A stretch of 64,000 bases of DNA from an uncultured Myxococcales bacterium (GTDB lineage: Bacteria > Myxococcota_A > UBA9042). The stretch spans positions 1 through 64,000 of the forward strand of contig CAISBR010000042.1 of NCBI GenBank assembly GCA_903883645.1, given 5' to 3'. The notes beneath the pieces are model-generated. The model ran no database searches and was not told where the DNA came from. It saw only the letters and a program-made list of their open reading frames with translations. This document shows positions 42,151 to 49,839 of the stretch, piece by piece. Made by a program: the position numbers and the translations under genes. Position 1 is the stretch's first letter; each line of letters starts with the position of its first letter.

Positions 42151-43377
42151 ATGGTGTTGCGAGCGAGATTCGCCATGCTGGGTCCACGACTCCTGCCGGC
42201 CACTGAGCGCACGCTGGCACACAAGCTGCGCGAACGAGCCGGCCAATACCCCATCGTGACGGTGACGGGCCCGCGGCAGTCGGGCAAGACCACGCTGTGT
42301 CGCACGGTTTTTCCCCGCGTGCCCTGGGTTTCGCTCGAAGCGCCCGACGTGCGCAGCCAAGCCGTCGACGATCCGCGCGGGCTGCTGGCGCGCTATCCGG
42401 CCGGCGCCATCTTAGACGAAGTGCAGCGCGCACCCGACCTGCTCAGCTACTTGCAAGACGACGTGGATCAAAGGCCCGCGGCGCGCGGTCGCTGGATCCT
42501 GACGGGGTCGCATAACTTGCTGCTGCTCAAGGCGGTCTCGCAGTCGCTGGCGGGGCGCACCGCGCTGCTGAACCTGCTGCCGCTGGCCTTTGAAGAGCTG
42601 CCGGCGGCTTGGCTGGCCGAGTTGAGCTGGCAGGAGCTGGCTCTGCAGGGGGGCTATCCGGCGCCGCTGAACCGCGGAATCCCGGGCGACGTGTGGCTCG
42701 GCGACTACGTGGCGACGTACCTCGACCGCGACGTGCGCGATGTCTTGCGGGTGGGCGACTTGCAGGCGTTTGAGCGGTTCGTGCGGCTGTGCGCTGGGCG
42801 GGCTGGGCAACTGGTCAACCTGTCGGCCCTGGGCGCCGACGCGGGGATTGCCCATCAGACTGCGCAGAGCTGGCTGTCGGTGCTCGAGGCGACGTTTGTC
42901 GTGTTTCGCCTGCAGCCGTGGTCGGCGAACCTGACTACCCGCGAAGTCCGTTCGCCTAAACTGTATTTTTGGGACACGGGCTTGCTGTGCTGGCTGCTGG
43001 GCCTGCGCCACGCCAGCGACTTGGACCTGCATCCGCTGCGAGGGGCTATTTTTGAGAACATGCTCGCGGTCGAAGTGCACAAGCAGGCGCTGCACCGGGG
43101 TGAGCGGCCGAACTGGTGGTTTTACCGCGATGCCAAGGGGTTAGAAGTCGACCTGCTGCGGGTCGAGGGCATGCAGCGGCTGGCGGTTGAGGTAAAGTCG
43201 GGGGCGACGCTGCAGGCGGAGTGGAGCGCGGCGCTGCTCAAGTTCCGGGCGCGGCTGCGCGAGCGCGGCGAAGATACCGAGTTGGCTGTAGTTTTTGGCG
43301 GCGAGGAAGCCGGATCGGCCAAGGGCGTGGCGGCTCGGCCTTGGCGCGGGGTAGTTGGGTTGGGTAAGGCGTTGTAA
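42151..43377 (+). CDS. AAA-family ATPase with DUF4143 domain
   Basis: The 408-aa product matches the AAA_14/DUF4143 family. It has a Walker A motif (VTGPRQSGKTTL), a Walker B motif (AGAILDEVQRAPDLL), a sensor segment (RWILTGSHNLLLL), and a C-terminal DUF4143 domain with DRDVRDVLRVGDLQAFERFV, then YFWDTGLLCWLLGLR. It ends with a nuclease-like pattern WWFYRDAKGLEVDLLR followed by LAVEVKSG, which resembles a PD-(D/E)xK core. These genes are scattered in many genomes and their function is poorly understood. ATG 42151 lies very close to the predicted transcription start; ATG 42175, with GCGAG upstream, is an equally good start. Confidence 0.88.
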   Translation: MVLRARFAMLGPRLLPATERTLAHKLRERAGQYPIVTVTGPRQSGKTTLCRTVFPRVPWVSLEAPDVRSQAVDDPRGLLARYPAGAILDEVQRAPDLLSYLQDDVDQRPAARGRWILTGSHNLLLLKAVSQSLAGRTALLNLLPLAFEELPAAWLAELSWQELALQGGYPAPLNRGIPGDVWLGDYVATYLDRDVRDVLRVGDLQAFERFVRLCAGRAGQLVNLSALGADAGIAHQTAQSWLSVLEATFVVFRLQPWSANLTTREVRSPKLYFWDTGLLCWLLGLRHASDLDLHPLRGAIFENMLAVEVHKQALHRGERPNWWFYRDAKGLEVDLLRVEGMQRLAVEVKSGATLQAEWSAALLKFRARLRERGEDTELAVVFGGEEAGSAKGVAARPWRGVVGLGKAL

Positions 43378-43520
43378 CAGCCTGTCTGAGTAGCGACTTG
43401 TTGCCGCGTCTACTGCCGCGCTAGGGACCGTAACCCGCATGGGCCGCTGGGCGGGCGGGCGCAGGCCCGGCCGGCCAGCGGGTCCGCAGCCGCGCCCAGC
43501 GGCGCAGGACTAGGGCCCGA

Positions 43521-43535
43521 CCCGGCGGAGCCGGG
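43521..43535. other. Perfect GC-rich hairpin in the gap after the DUF4143 gene
   Basis: CCCGGC-GGA-GCCGGG forms a 6-bp perfect stem with a 3-nt loop inside the very GC-rich gap 43378-43619. There is no following T tract, so a classical Rho-independent terminator is not shown; it could be a bare stem terminator or a dispersed extragenic repeat. Nothing else is visible in this gap. Confidence 0.3.
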
Positions 43536-43619
43536 GAGCGCCACCGCAACCAACCCGCCCCTGCCTGCATCCTAGTTCACGCCGCGCCGCACTTCATGGG
43601 CGCATCTGTGGACTCGCCC

Positions 43620-45110
43620 ATGTACAACCGCTCGCTCGTTGCCCTTGTCGCCCTCGCCCTAACTGCTGGATGTGAGGCCACTTCTACACCTGCCGCCACC
43701 GCCGCCAGCGATACCGCCAGCACCGCCGACGCCTCGAGCTCGGCCGACACCGCACCTGCGGCAAGTGCAGACGCGGCCAGCCCAAACGCCGGCAACTGCA
43801 CCTACACCAACCCCTTTAGCAAGGGCCAAGAGTGCAAGCGCTACAGCGGCGCCGCCTGGACCAGCGCCAGCGCCGCCAGCGACTGCCAGGCACCGATGGC
43901 AGGCGTCACCGGCACTTACGACCCTACCGGCAGCTGCCCAAGCGGGGCCCAGCTCGGCACCTGCACCGTGGGCGACGCCAGCCAAAAGGGCTACGTGCTG
44001 GTAAGTCTGGGCGCGGACTCCGCTTCGTGCACCCTCGCCAAGATCGGCTGCGAGACGTTTGCCAAGGGCGCGTTTGCCTCGGGCGAGACCTGCGGCGGCA
44101 CCGCGAGCACAGGGGGCACGACCACCGGCGGCGGCAGCGGCGAACAACCCAGCGCTGGCGGCGGCAAAGTCTTTGTACAGCCTTACGAACTCTGCCAAGC
44201 GCCCAAGAACGGCGAGGCGGCCGGCCAAGGCCCCGGCGGCAAGGTGTGTGCCAACGTGGCCATCTCGGGTGCCACCGAAGCAGGGCGCAAGTTCGCCGAC
44301 TACGCCAACTGCGCCGACGTGCGCACCCAGCGGCCCTACTGGCCCGGGCCGATCGACCACGAAACAGCCAAAAATGATCCGCGCTTGCAAGACAAGGTGT
44401 ACATGGCCGAGGTGGAATGGGCCCGCCAGCAGGTCGCCGCCACCGGCTGCGCGTGCTGCCACTCGAACAAGCACGCCCCCAGCGGCCCCAGCAACTGGGA
44501 CATCGACGGGCAGGGCATCTGGCTCGACCACTTGCACGACTCGGGCGTGGCCATCTTGGGCGGCCTAGTCGGCTCGGCGGCGTTCGGCGCGTATCCACCC
44601 GAGCAGAATCACGGTTTTAACCGCACTATCTTGGGCGTGCCCACCACCGACGTGCCGCGGATGCAAAAGCTGCTGCTGGGCGAGTGGTCTCGGCGCGGCC
44701 TGGGTGACCAAGACAAGGCGAAATACAGCGACTTTGGTGGCCCTCTGGTCGACCAGGCCAAGTTCGTGCCGCAGCCGTGCGCCAAGGACGAAGGGGTCGA
44801 TGCGCAGGGCAAGCTGCAGTGGGGCTCTTCGACCGCGCGCTATGTGTATGTGCTGGCTGCGGATTCGGCTAATCCTGGCGTACCGCCGAACCTAGACAAG
44901 CCCGCCGGCGCGCTGTGGTTTGCCGATGTGCCCACCGCGGCTCAGCCGATGCAAAGTGGCATTGTGTACGGGCAGTTGAGCGGGGCGATGCGGCAGCGTT
45001 TGCCCGAGCAAGGACCCGCGCCTGCGCTAAAAAGCGGAGCCACGTACTACATCTACGCGCTGTACGACATTGGCGTGCCCGTGACCCGCTGCCTGTTTAC
45101 CGCGAAGTAG
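43620..45110 (+). CDS. Lipoprotein with a single CxxCH (heme c-like) motif
   Basis: The 496-aa product starts at ATG 43620, which places a short signal with lipobox LTAGC (Cys18) at the N-terminus. An Ala/Ser/Thr/Asp-rich linker follows, then a Cys-containing stretch and a long soluble domain. The segment Cys277-Ala-Cys-Cys-His matches CxxCH, followed by SNKHAPSGPSNWDIDGQGIW and many His/Trp residues, so covalent heme c is possible. The extra Cys inside the motif also allows a metal or disulfide site. The remainder (DHLHDSGVAILGGL, FNRTILGVPTTDVPRMQKLL) is not recognised. It is convergent with korB. Confidence 0.65.
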   Translation: MYNRSLVALVALALTAGCEATSTPAATAASDTASTADASSSADTAPAASADAASPNAGNCTYTNPFSKGQECKRYSGAAWTSASAASDCQAPMAGVTGTYDPTGSCPSGAQLGTCTVGDASQKGYVLVSLGADSASCTLAKIGCETFAKGAFASGETCGGTASTGGTTTGGGSGEQPSAGGGKVFVQPYELCQAPKNGEAAGQGPGGKVCANVAISGATEAGRKFADYANCADVRTQRPYWPGPIDHETAKNDPRLQDKVYMAEVEWARQQVAATGCACCHSNKHAPSGPSNWDIDGQGIWLDHLHDSGVAILGGLVGSAAFGAYPPEQNHGFNRTILGVPTTDVPRMQKLLLGEWSRRGLGDQDKAKYSDFGGPLVDQAKFVPQPCAKDEGVDAQGKLQWGSSTARYVYVLAADSANPGVPPNLDKPAGALWFADVPTAAQPMQSGIVYGQLSGAMRQRLPEQGPAPALKSGATYYIYALYDIGVPVTRCLFTAK

Positions 45111-45146
45111 CCGGCGGTTTGCACAGGTCAGCGGTCACGGCCAGAA

Positions 45147-46169
45147 TTACGCCCCGACCACCCAGCTATTGCGCCCATCGAGCAGCTTTTGCAGGTCGGC
45201 CTTCTTGGTCTTTTGAATCTCAGTTACCTGGTCACACAGCAGCTGGTCGAACACCGGCCGCGGATTGCTGCGCAGCACGCCCATCGGGCTGGGGAATTCG
45301 GGCCACTCCATGCGACCCAGCAAGAACGCGCGGGTCGGGTCGGTGTCGTGGGCGTCGTGCACCCAGGCGTCGGCTTCGGTCAGGCCGTTTTCGCCAATCG
45401 TAAAGATCTCGGGCCGCGTGCCGACCAGGCGGATGCCCTTGTCGCGCTTCTGACCGTAGATCATGGGCTTGCCGTGTTCGAGCAAGATGGTGCGGTCGGC
45501 ACGGAATTCCTTCTGTGCCAGATCGTCCCACGCGCCGTCGTTAAAGATCACGCAGTTTTGCAGGATCTCGATAAACGCCGTGCCCTTGAACGCTGCCGCC
45601 GCCGCCAGCACATCGCCGCCGACCTTGGCGTCTACGTCGATAAAGCGGCCCACAAAGGCCGCCTCGGCGCCCACCGCCAGCTGCACGGGGTAGAAGGGGT
45701 GATCGACCGAGCCGAAGGGCGACGACTTGGTCTTCTTACCAAACTCCGAGGTGGGCGAGAATTGGCCCTTGGTCAGACCGTAGATCTTGTTGTTAAACAT
45801 CAGGATCTTGAGATCGACATTGCGGCGCAGCACGTGGATGAAGTGGTTGCCGCCGATCGAGAGCGAGTCGCCGTCGCCGGTAGCTACCCACACCTGCAGG
45901 TCGGGGCGGGCGATCTTGAGGCCCGAGGCGATCGCCGGCGCGCGGCCGTGGATGGTGTGGAAGCCGTACGTGCTCATGTAGTACGGAAAGCGCGACGAGC
46001 AGCCGATGCCGGCGATGGTGACCACCTTGTGCGGCGGGATGCCTTGCTTGGCCAAAGCGCGCTGTACGCCGGCCAAAATGGCGTAGTCGCCACAGCCCGG
46101 GCACCAGCGCACTTCTTGGTCGCTTTGGAAGTCCTTGGCCTTGAGATCGACACGATTGAGTTCAGTCAT
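45147..46169 (-). CDS. korB: 2-oxoacid:ferredoxin oxidoreductase, beta subunit (KorB type)
   Basis: The 340-aa product carries the thiamine pyrophosphate domain: WCPGCGDYAILAGVQRAL at the N-terminus, GIGCSSRFPYYMSTYGFHTIHGRAPAIA (in parts), and the TPP/Mg site GDGDSLSIGGNHF followed by NVDLKILMFNNKIYGLTKGQ. Together with KorA it oxidises 2-oxoglutarate or a related 2-oxoacid with CoA and reduces ferredoxin; the substrate is inferred. The ATG at 46169 follows GAGGAC. It lies 61 bp downstream of korA in the same orientation. Confidence 0.94.
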   Translation of the reverse strand: MTELNRVDLKAKDFQSDQEVRWCPGCGDYAILAGVQRALAKQGIPPHKVVTIAGIGCSSRFPYYMSTYGFHTIHGRAPAIASGLKIARPDLQVWVATGDGDSLSIGGNHFIHVLRRNVDLKILMFNNKIYGLTKGQFSPTSEFGKKTKSSPFGSVDHPFYPVQLAVGAEAAFVGRFIDVDAKVGGDVLAAAAAFKGTAFIEILQNCVIFNDGAWDDLAQKEFRADRTILLEHGKPMIYGQKRDKGIRLVGTRPEIFTIGENGLTEADAWVHDAHDTDPTRAFLLGRMEWPEFPSPMGVLRSNPRPVFDQLLCDQVTEIQKTKKADLQKLLDGRNSWVVGA

Positions 46170-46230
46170 GGAGTCCTCGACAGAATTCGTTCAGAAGAAT
46201 GCGGTTTGCGTTCAAACGGTTGGCGTGATC

Positions 46231-48117
46231 TTAGCTGGGCAGGTGATCGAGCACCGCCTGCTTGATTTCGGCCACCGTGATCGGCAGACCGGCAATGCGA
46301 TTGTAGCCCTTGCAGTCGATCAAGTACTTGTCGCGCAAGAGTTTGATCAGCTGACCGTTGTTGATTTCCGGCACAAGAATGGTGCCAAAGCGCTTGAGCA
46401 CGTCGCCCAGGTCGGGCGGCAGCGGGTTGAGCCAGCGCAGGCTCACATGCGACACCGACTTGCCTTGGTCGATGAGGTCGCGGACCGCGGTGCGCGCCGA
46501 CCCCCAGGGCGAACCCCAAGTAACAACGAGCAATTCGCCCGATTCCGCACCGAGGATGTTGGTCGCCGGGATCTCTTGGACCATGGCGTCGACCTTGGCC
46601 TGGCGCAGCTTGACCATGTTGTGGTGGTTCTGCGGATCGTAGGCGATGTGGCCGGTTTTGTCCCACTTTTCAAGGCCGCCGATGCGGTGTTCCAAGCCGG
46701 GGTGGCCCAGCTCGATCCATGGCCGCGCCAGCGTGGTCGGGTCGCGCAGGTACGGCAGGAGCTTCTCGCCGCCCAGTTGCTCGACTGAAGTGAGCAGGTT
46801 CGCGTCGATCGTCGGCAGGGTGTCAACCCGTGGAATTTGCCACGGTTCTGCGCCATTGGCGATGTAGCCGTCGGTCAGGAGCATTACCGGCGTGCGGTAC
46901 TTGATGGCGATGCGGCAGGCCTCGAACGCCGAGTCAAAGGCGTCTGACGCGCTGCGGGCGGCGATGACCGGCATCGGACTCTCACCATTGCGGCCATAAA
47001 TCGCTTGCAGCAGGTCGGCTTGCTCGGTCTTGGTCGGCAGGCCGGTCGAGGGGCCGCCGCGCTGCACGTTCACAATCACCAGCGGCAACTCGGTCATGAC
47101 CGCTAGGCCCATCGCCTCGGTCTTGAGGGCCACGCCCGGGCCCGAGGTGGTGGTGATGGCGAGCGCATTGCCAAACGCCGCGCCGATGGCCGAGCAGATG
47201 CCGGCGATCTCATCTTCGGCCTGGAAGGTCTTGACGCCAAACTCTTTGTACGTCGCCAGCGAGTGCAAGATGTCGGTCGCGGGCGTAATCGGGTACGAGC
47301 CCAAGAACAGCTGGCGGCCCGACTGCACCGAGGCGGCGACCAAGCCCAGCGCCACGGCTTCGTTGCCCGACACCGAGCGGTAGCGGCCGGGCGGGATGTC
47401 TTGCGCCGCGGGCACGCGGTAGCGGATGGCAAAAAGCTCGGTATTTTCGCCGAAATTCCAACCCGCCTGAAACACCTTGTGATTGGCGTCGCGCATCGTC
47501 GGCTTGCTGGCGAACTTTTGGTTGATTTCGTCTTCGATGATGTCGGTGTTGCGCTCGAACAGCCAGAACACCATGCCCAAGGCGAAGTAGTTCTTGCAGC
47601 GCTCGATTTCTTTGGCCGAAAGACCCATGCCTTCGAGCGCTTGGCCCGTCAGCCGCGACAGATCGACCTTGAACAACTGGTAATCGGCCAGCGCGTCGCT
47701 CTCGAGGGGATTTTCGGCGTAACCCGCCATAAGCAGGTTCTTTTGCGTGAACGAGTCGGCGTTGGCGATCAGCACGCCGCCCGGCTTGAGCCACTTCTTG
47801 TGGGCAGCCAGCGCGGCCGGGTTCATCACCACCAACACGTCGGCGCGGTCGCCGGGCGTCAGGATGTCTTTGCTCGAAAAGTGCAACTGAAAGCCCGATA
47901 CACCGGCCAACGTGCCCACAGGGGCGCGAATTTCGGCGGGATAATCGGGGAACGTCGCCGTATCGTTGCCAGCGGCGGCCGAAGCGGCGGTGAACTGGCT
48001 ACCGGTCAGCTGGATACCGTCGCCGGAATCGCCGGCAAAGCGGATTACCACCGACTCCAGGGTCTCGACAGGCTTGATCGAAAGACCGAAGTCGTGGCTC
48101 GAAGGGGCGTCGCTCAT
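46231..48117 (-). CDS. korA: 2-oxoacid:ferredoxin oxidoreductase, alpha subunit (fused gamma-alpha, KorA type)
   Basis: The 628-aa product begins with the gamma domain (VVIRFAGDSGDGIQLTGSQF, PGDRADVLVVMNPAALAAH) and continues into the alpha domain with the diagnostic GSYPITPATDILHSLA, then EDEIAGICSAIGAAFGNA and TTSGPGVALKTEAMGLA, and RGGPSTGLPTKTEQADLL. This gamma-alpha fusion is typical of KorA-type enzymes that pair with a separate KorB. The start ATG 48117 follows GGAG at proper spacing; the frame is open upstream but lacks family sequence there. The 291-bp gap upstream should hold the korAB promoter, though I cannot pick a convincing one. Confidence 0.94.
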   Translation of the reverse strand: MSDAPSSHDFGLSIKPVETLESVVIRFAGDSGDGIQLTGSQFTAASAAAGNDTATFPDYPAEIRAPVGTLAGVSGFQLHFSSKDILTPGDRADVLVVMNPAALAAHKKWLKPGGVLIANADSFTQKNLLMAGYAENPLESDALADYQLFKVDLSRLTGQALEGMGLSAKEIERCKNYFALGMVFWLFERNTDIIEDEINQKFASKPTMRDANHKVFQAGWNFGENTELFAIRYRVPAAQDIPPGRYRSVSGNEAVALGLVAASVQSGRQLFLGSYPITPATDILHSLATYKEFGVKTFQAEDEIAGICSAIGAAFGNALAITTTSGPGVALKTEAMGLAVMTELPLVIVNVQRGGPSTGLPTKTEQADLLQAIYGRNGESPMPVIAARSASDAFDSAFEACRIAIKYRTPVMLLTDGYIANGAEPWQIPRVDTLPTIDANLLTSVEQLGGEKLLPYLRDPTTLARPWIELGHPGLEHRIGGLEKWDKTGHIAYDPQNHHNMVKLRQAKVDAMVQEIPATNILGAESGELLVVTWGSPWGSARTAVRDLIDQGKSVSHVSLRWLNPLPPDLGDVLKRFGTILVPEINNGQLIKLLRDKYLIDCKGYNRIAGLPITVAEIKQAVLDHLPS

Positions 48118-48408
48118 ATGCTGTCTCCGCAACAAAGGGGTAGGTCGTAGGTTCGCGGGTCGGATTGGCCGATGGAGGTCAACGGTGCGCACCGTCGCCA
48201 CTCGCTGAAATGTACCCTGATTCTCCGGTGTTTGCCGGCATCGGGGGGCTGCGATGGCCACGCCAGACCTGTTCGGTCCACCGCCACGCCGCATTAGGGT
48301 AGTCGCCGCGCCCCCCACGCTCAAGCGCGCAGCGCATCACGGGGTCACGAAACAGTCATATTCAAGTAAAGATAAGGTGTTGCAGCCCAAGTTGTTGGAG
48401 CGGCGCGG

Positions 48409-49602
48409 TCAGTAGCGCTGGATGTCGAACTTGCCGCCGACCAAGTAGGCCTTGGTGGTCTTGTCGACCTGGTTCATCAGCTCGGCGCTAAAGGTGCCCA
48501 CGATGCGGCCGCTGCTGAGCTCGCCGAAGTCGGTCAACTCCATGTCGTAGTCGGCCGACTTCCAGATCCACTGCACTTGGGTTTGGTCGTTGCTGCCATC
48601 GTTGACCAAGATGACCGAGTCGGGCGCTTGGCCGTCGACTTGGGTGAAGGGGCCAGTGGTGAATTCTTCGACCTTGCCGAGCTGGATCTCGACCTTGAAC
48701 AGGTCTTTGTCGCCTGAGATCGTTAGGATTTGCGTAAATTTGGAGTACGAGGCGCTGGGCATGCTGGCCACAAACGGCTGATCGCTCGCGCCCGGCGTCT
48801 TGGTCTTGCTGAAGGTGACGGAGAACTCGTCGGGCTTGGTGAATTGTACGTCTGTTTGCGGACCTACCAGGGTGTCGCCGGTACTGATGACCACGCCGTC
48901 GGCTTGACCGGTGGCGGTGTCTTTGGTGCTGCCGGCGTCGGCGACGGTCTTGGCCGTCAGGGTCATGTGGCATACGCCGCCGAAGCAGCCCTGGCCGGCG
49001 GGGCAGACTTGGTCGGTCCAGCCCAGGCCATCGACCGTGCAGACCTGGGCGGTTTTGCCGTCTTTGCACTTGGCCTCGGTGGGCGTGCAGCTCTGGGCGA
49101 CGCAGCCCTTTGCGGCCACGCTGCAGGTCTGGTTGCTCGCGCACGGCGACTCAGTGACCACGCCGCTCTGGCAGGTAAAGCTGGTCGAAGTGCCGCAGAC
49201 GACATCATCTTTCTTGCAGGTGTTGGGCTTGCACACGCCGCTGACGCAGCCGGCCATGGTGGTGCAAGTCTGGACCTTGACGGGCTCGCTGGCGCCGTCG
49301 TCGGGGCACTTCATCACGTTCTTGCCGCTGCAGGTCAGCTGGCCGCGGGGGCAGGTGAGCGCGACGCAGGCGCCGGCCTCGCACCGGTTGGCTTCGCCGC
49401 AGAATTGCAGCGTGTAGGCGGTGCCGGCATTGGTGCACGTGGCGAGGTAATTGCCTTTGCAGACTGGCTTATCGGTGTCTTTGCAAAAGGTGGTGGCGGC
49501 GGCTGCCGTGGTGTCGCTGCCGCAGGCGCTGAGCAGCAGGGCCAGCAGGCCCGTGGCAATGAGGGGGAGGACGAGCGAGAAACAGCGGGTGTGCGAGCGC
49601 AT
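48409..49602 (-). CDS. Cys-rich lipoprotein
   Basis: The 397-aa product starts at ATG 49602, which gives a lipoprotein signal with lipobox LLSAC (Cys27). The first half holds about five related Cys-rich units of roughly 40 residues (for example CKGNYLATCTNAG, CSGKNVMKCPDDG, CGTSTSFTCQSG, CKDGKTAQVCTVDG). Each has the pattern C-x-G-x(3-5)-C, then two or three further cysteines, so several disulfides are likely. The second half is a soluble beta-rich domain without cysteines (QPFVASMPSASYSKFTQILT). Function is unknown. It is divergent from the even more Cys-rich lipoprotein at 49840. Confidence 0.7.
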   Translation of the reverse strand: MRSHTRCFSLVLPLIATGLLALLLSACGSDTTAAAATTFCKDTDKPVCKGNYLATCTNAGTAYTLQFCGEANRCEAGACVALTCPRGQLTCSGKNVMKCPDDGASEPVKVQTCTTMAGCVSGVCKPNTCKKDDVVCGTSTSFTCQSGVVTESPCASNQTCSVAAKGCVAQSCTPTEAKCKDGKTAQVCTVDGLGWTDQVCPAGQGCFGGVCHMTLTAKTVADAGSTKDTATGQADGVVISTGDTLVGPQTDVQFTKPDEFSVTFSKTKTPGASDQPFVASMPSASYSKFTQILTISGDKDLFKVEIQLGKVEEFTTGPFTQVDGQAPDSVILVNDGSNDQTQVQWIWKSADYDMELTDFGELSSGRIVGTFSAELMNQVDKTTKAYLVGGKFDIQRY

Positions 49603-49727
49603 GGGCGGCCTACGGGCGGACGGGCGGGTCCGCAGCAACGCCCTTTGTAGCGAATGTCGGGGGCTTTGTGCAACCGGGTGGCGATGGGCGCGGAATGTTT
49701 CGATTCAGTGTGGATTGCGGGCTTGCC

Positions 49728-49756
49728 TTGCTGGCGGTTGCGGCCCAGCGTACAGT
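49728..49756 (+). promoter_or_regulatory. Candidate promoter for the EGF/SPRY lipoprotein
   Basis: TTGCTG, 17 bp, TACAGT (4 of 6 for each box), about 85 bp before the ATG at 49840, in the 237-bp divergent gap. Confidence 0.3.
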
Positions 49757-49839
49757 GCGGGGATGGCGCACCTGGCTCTGGGTCGTGGCTGACCGGACTG
49801 TCCAGCGCGTTTCATCGTCGCGGCTAAGGTGGTAAGCTT

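Noticed and set aside
41919..43377. XRE fragment plus DUF4143 ATPase as a toxin-antitoxin pair
   Set aside because: The regulator is broken, and the ATPase has its own promoter and palindrome; the sequence gives no support for a paired function.
45189..46265. 358-aa plus-strand ORF opposite korB
   Set aside because: The minus-strand KorB has complete TPP motifs; the plus-strand product has none.
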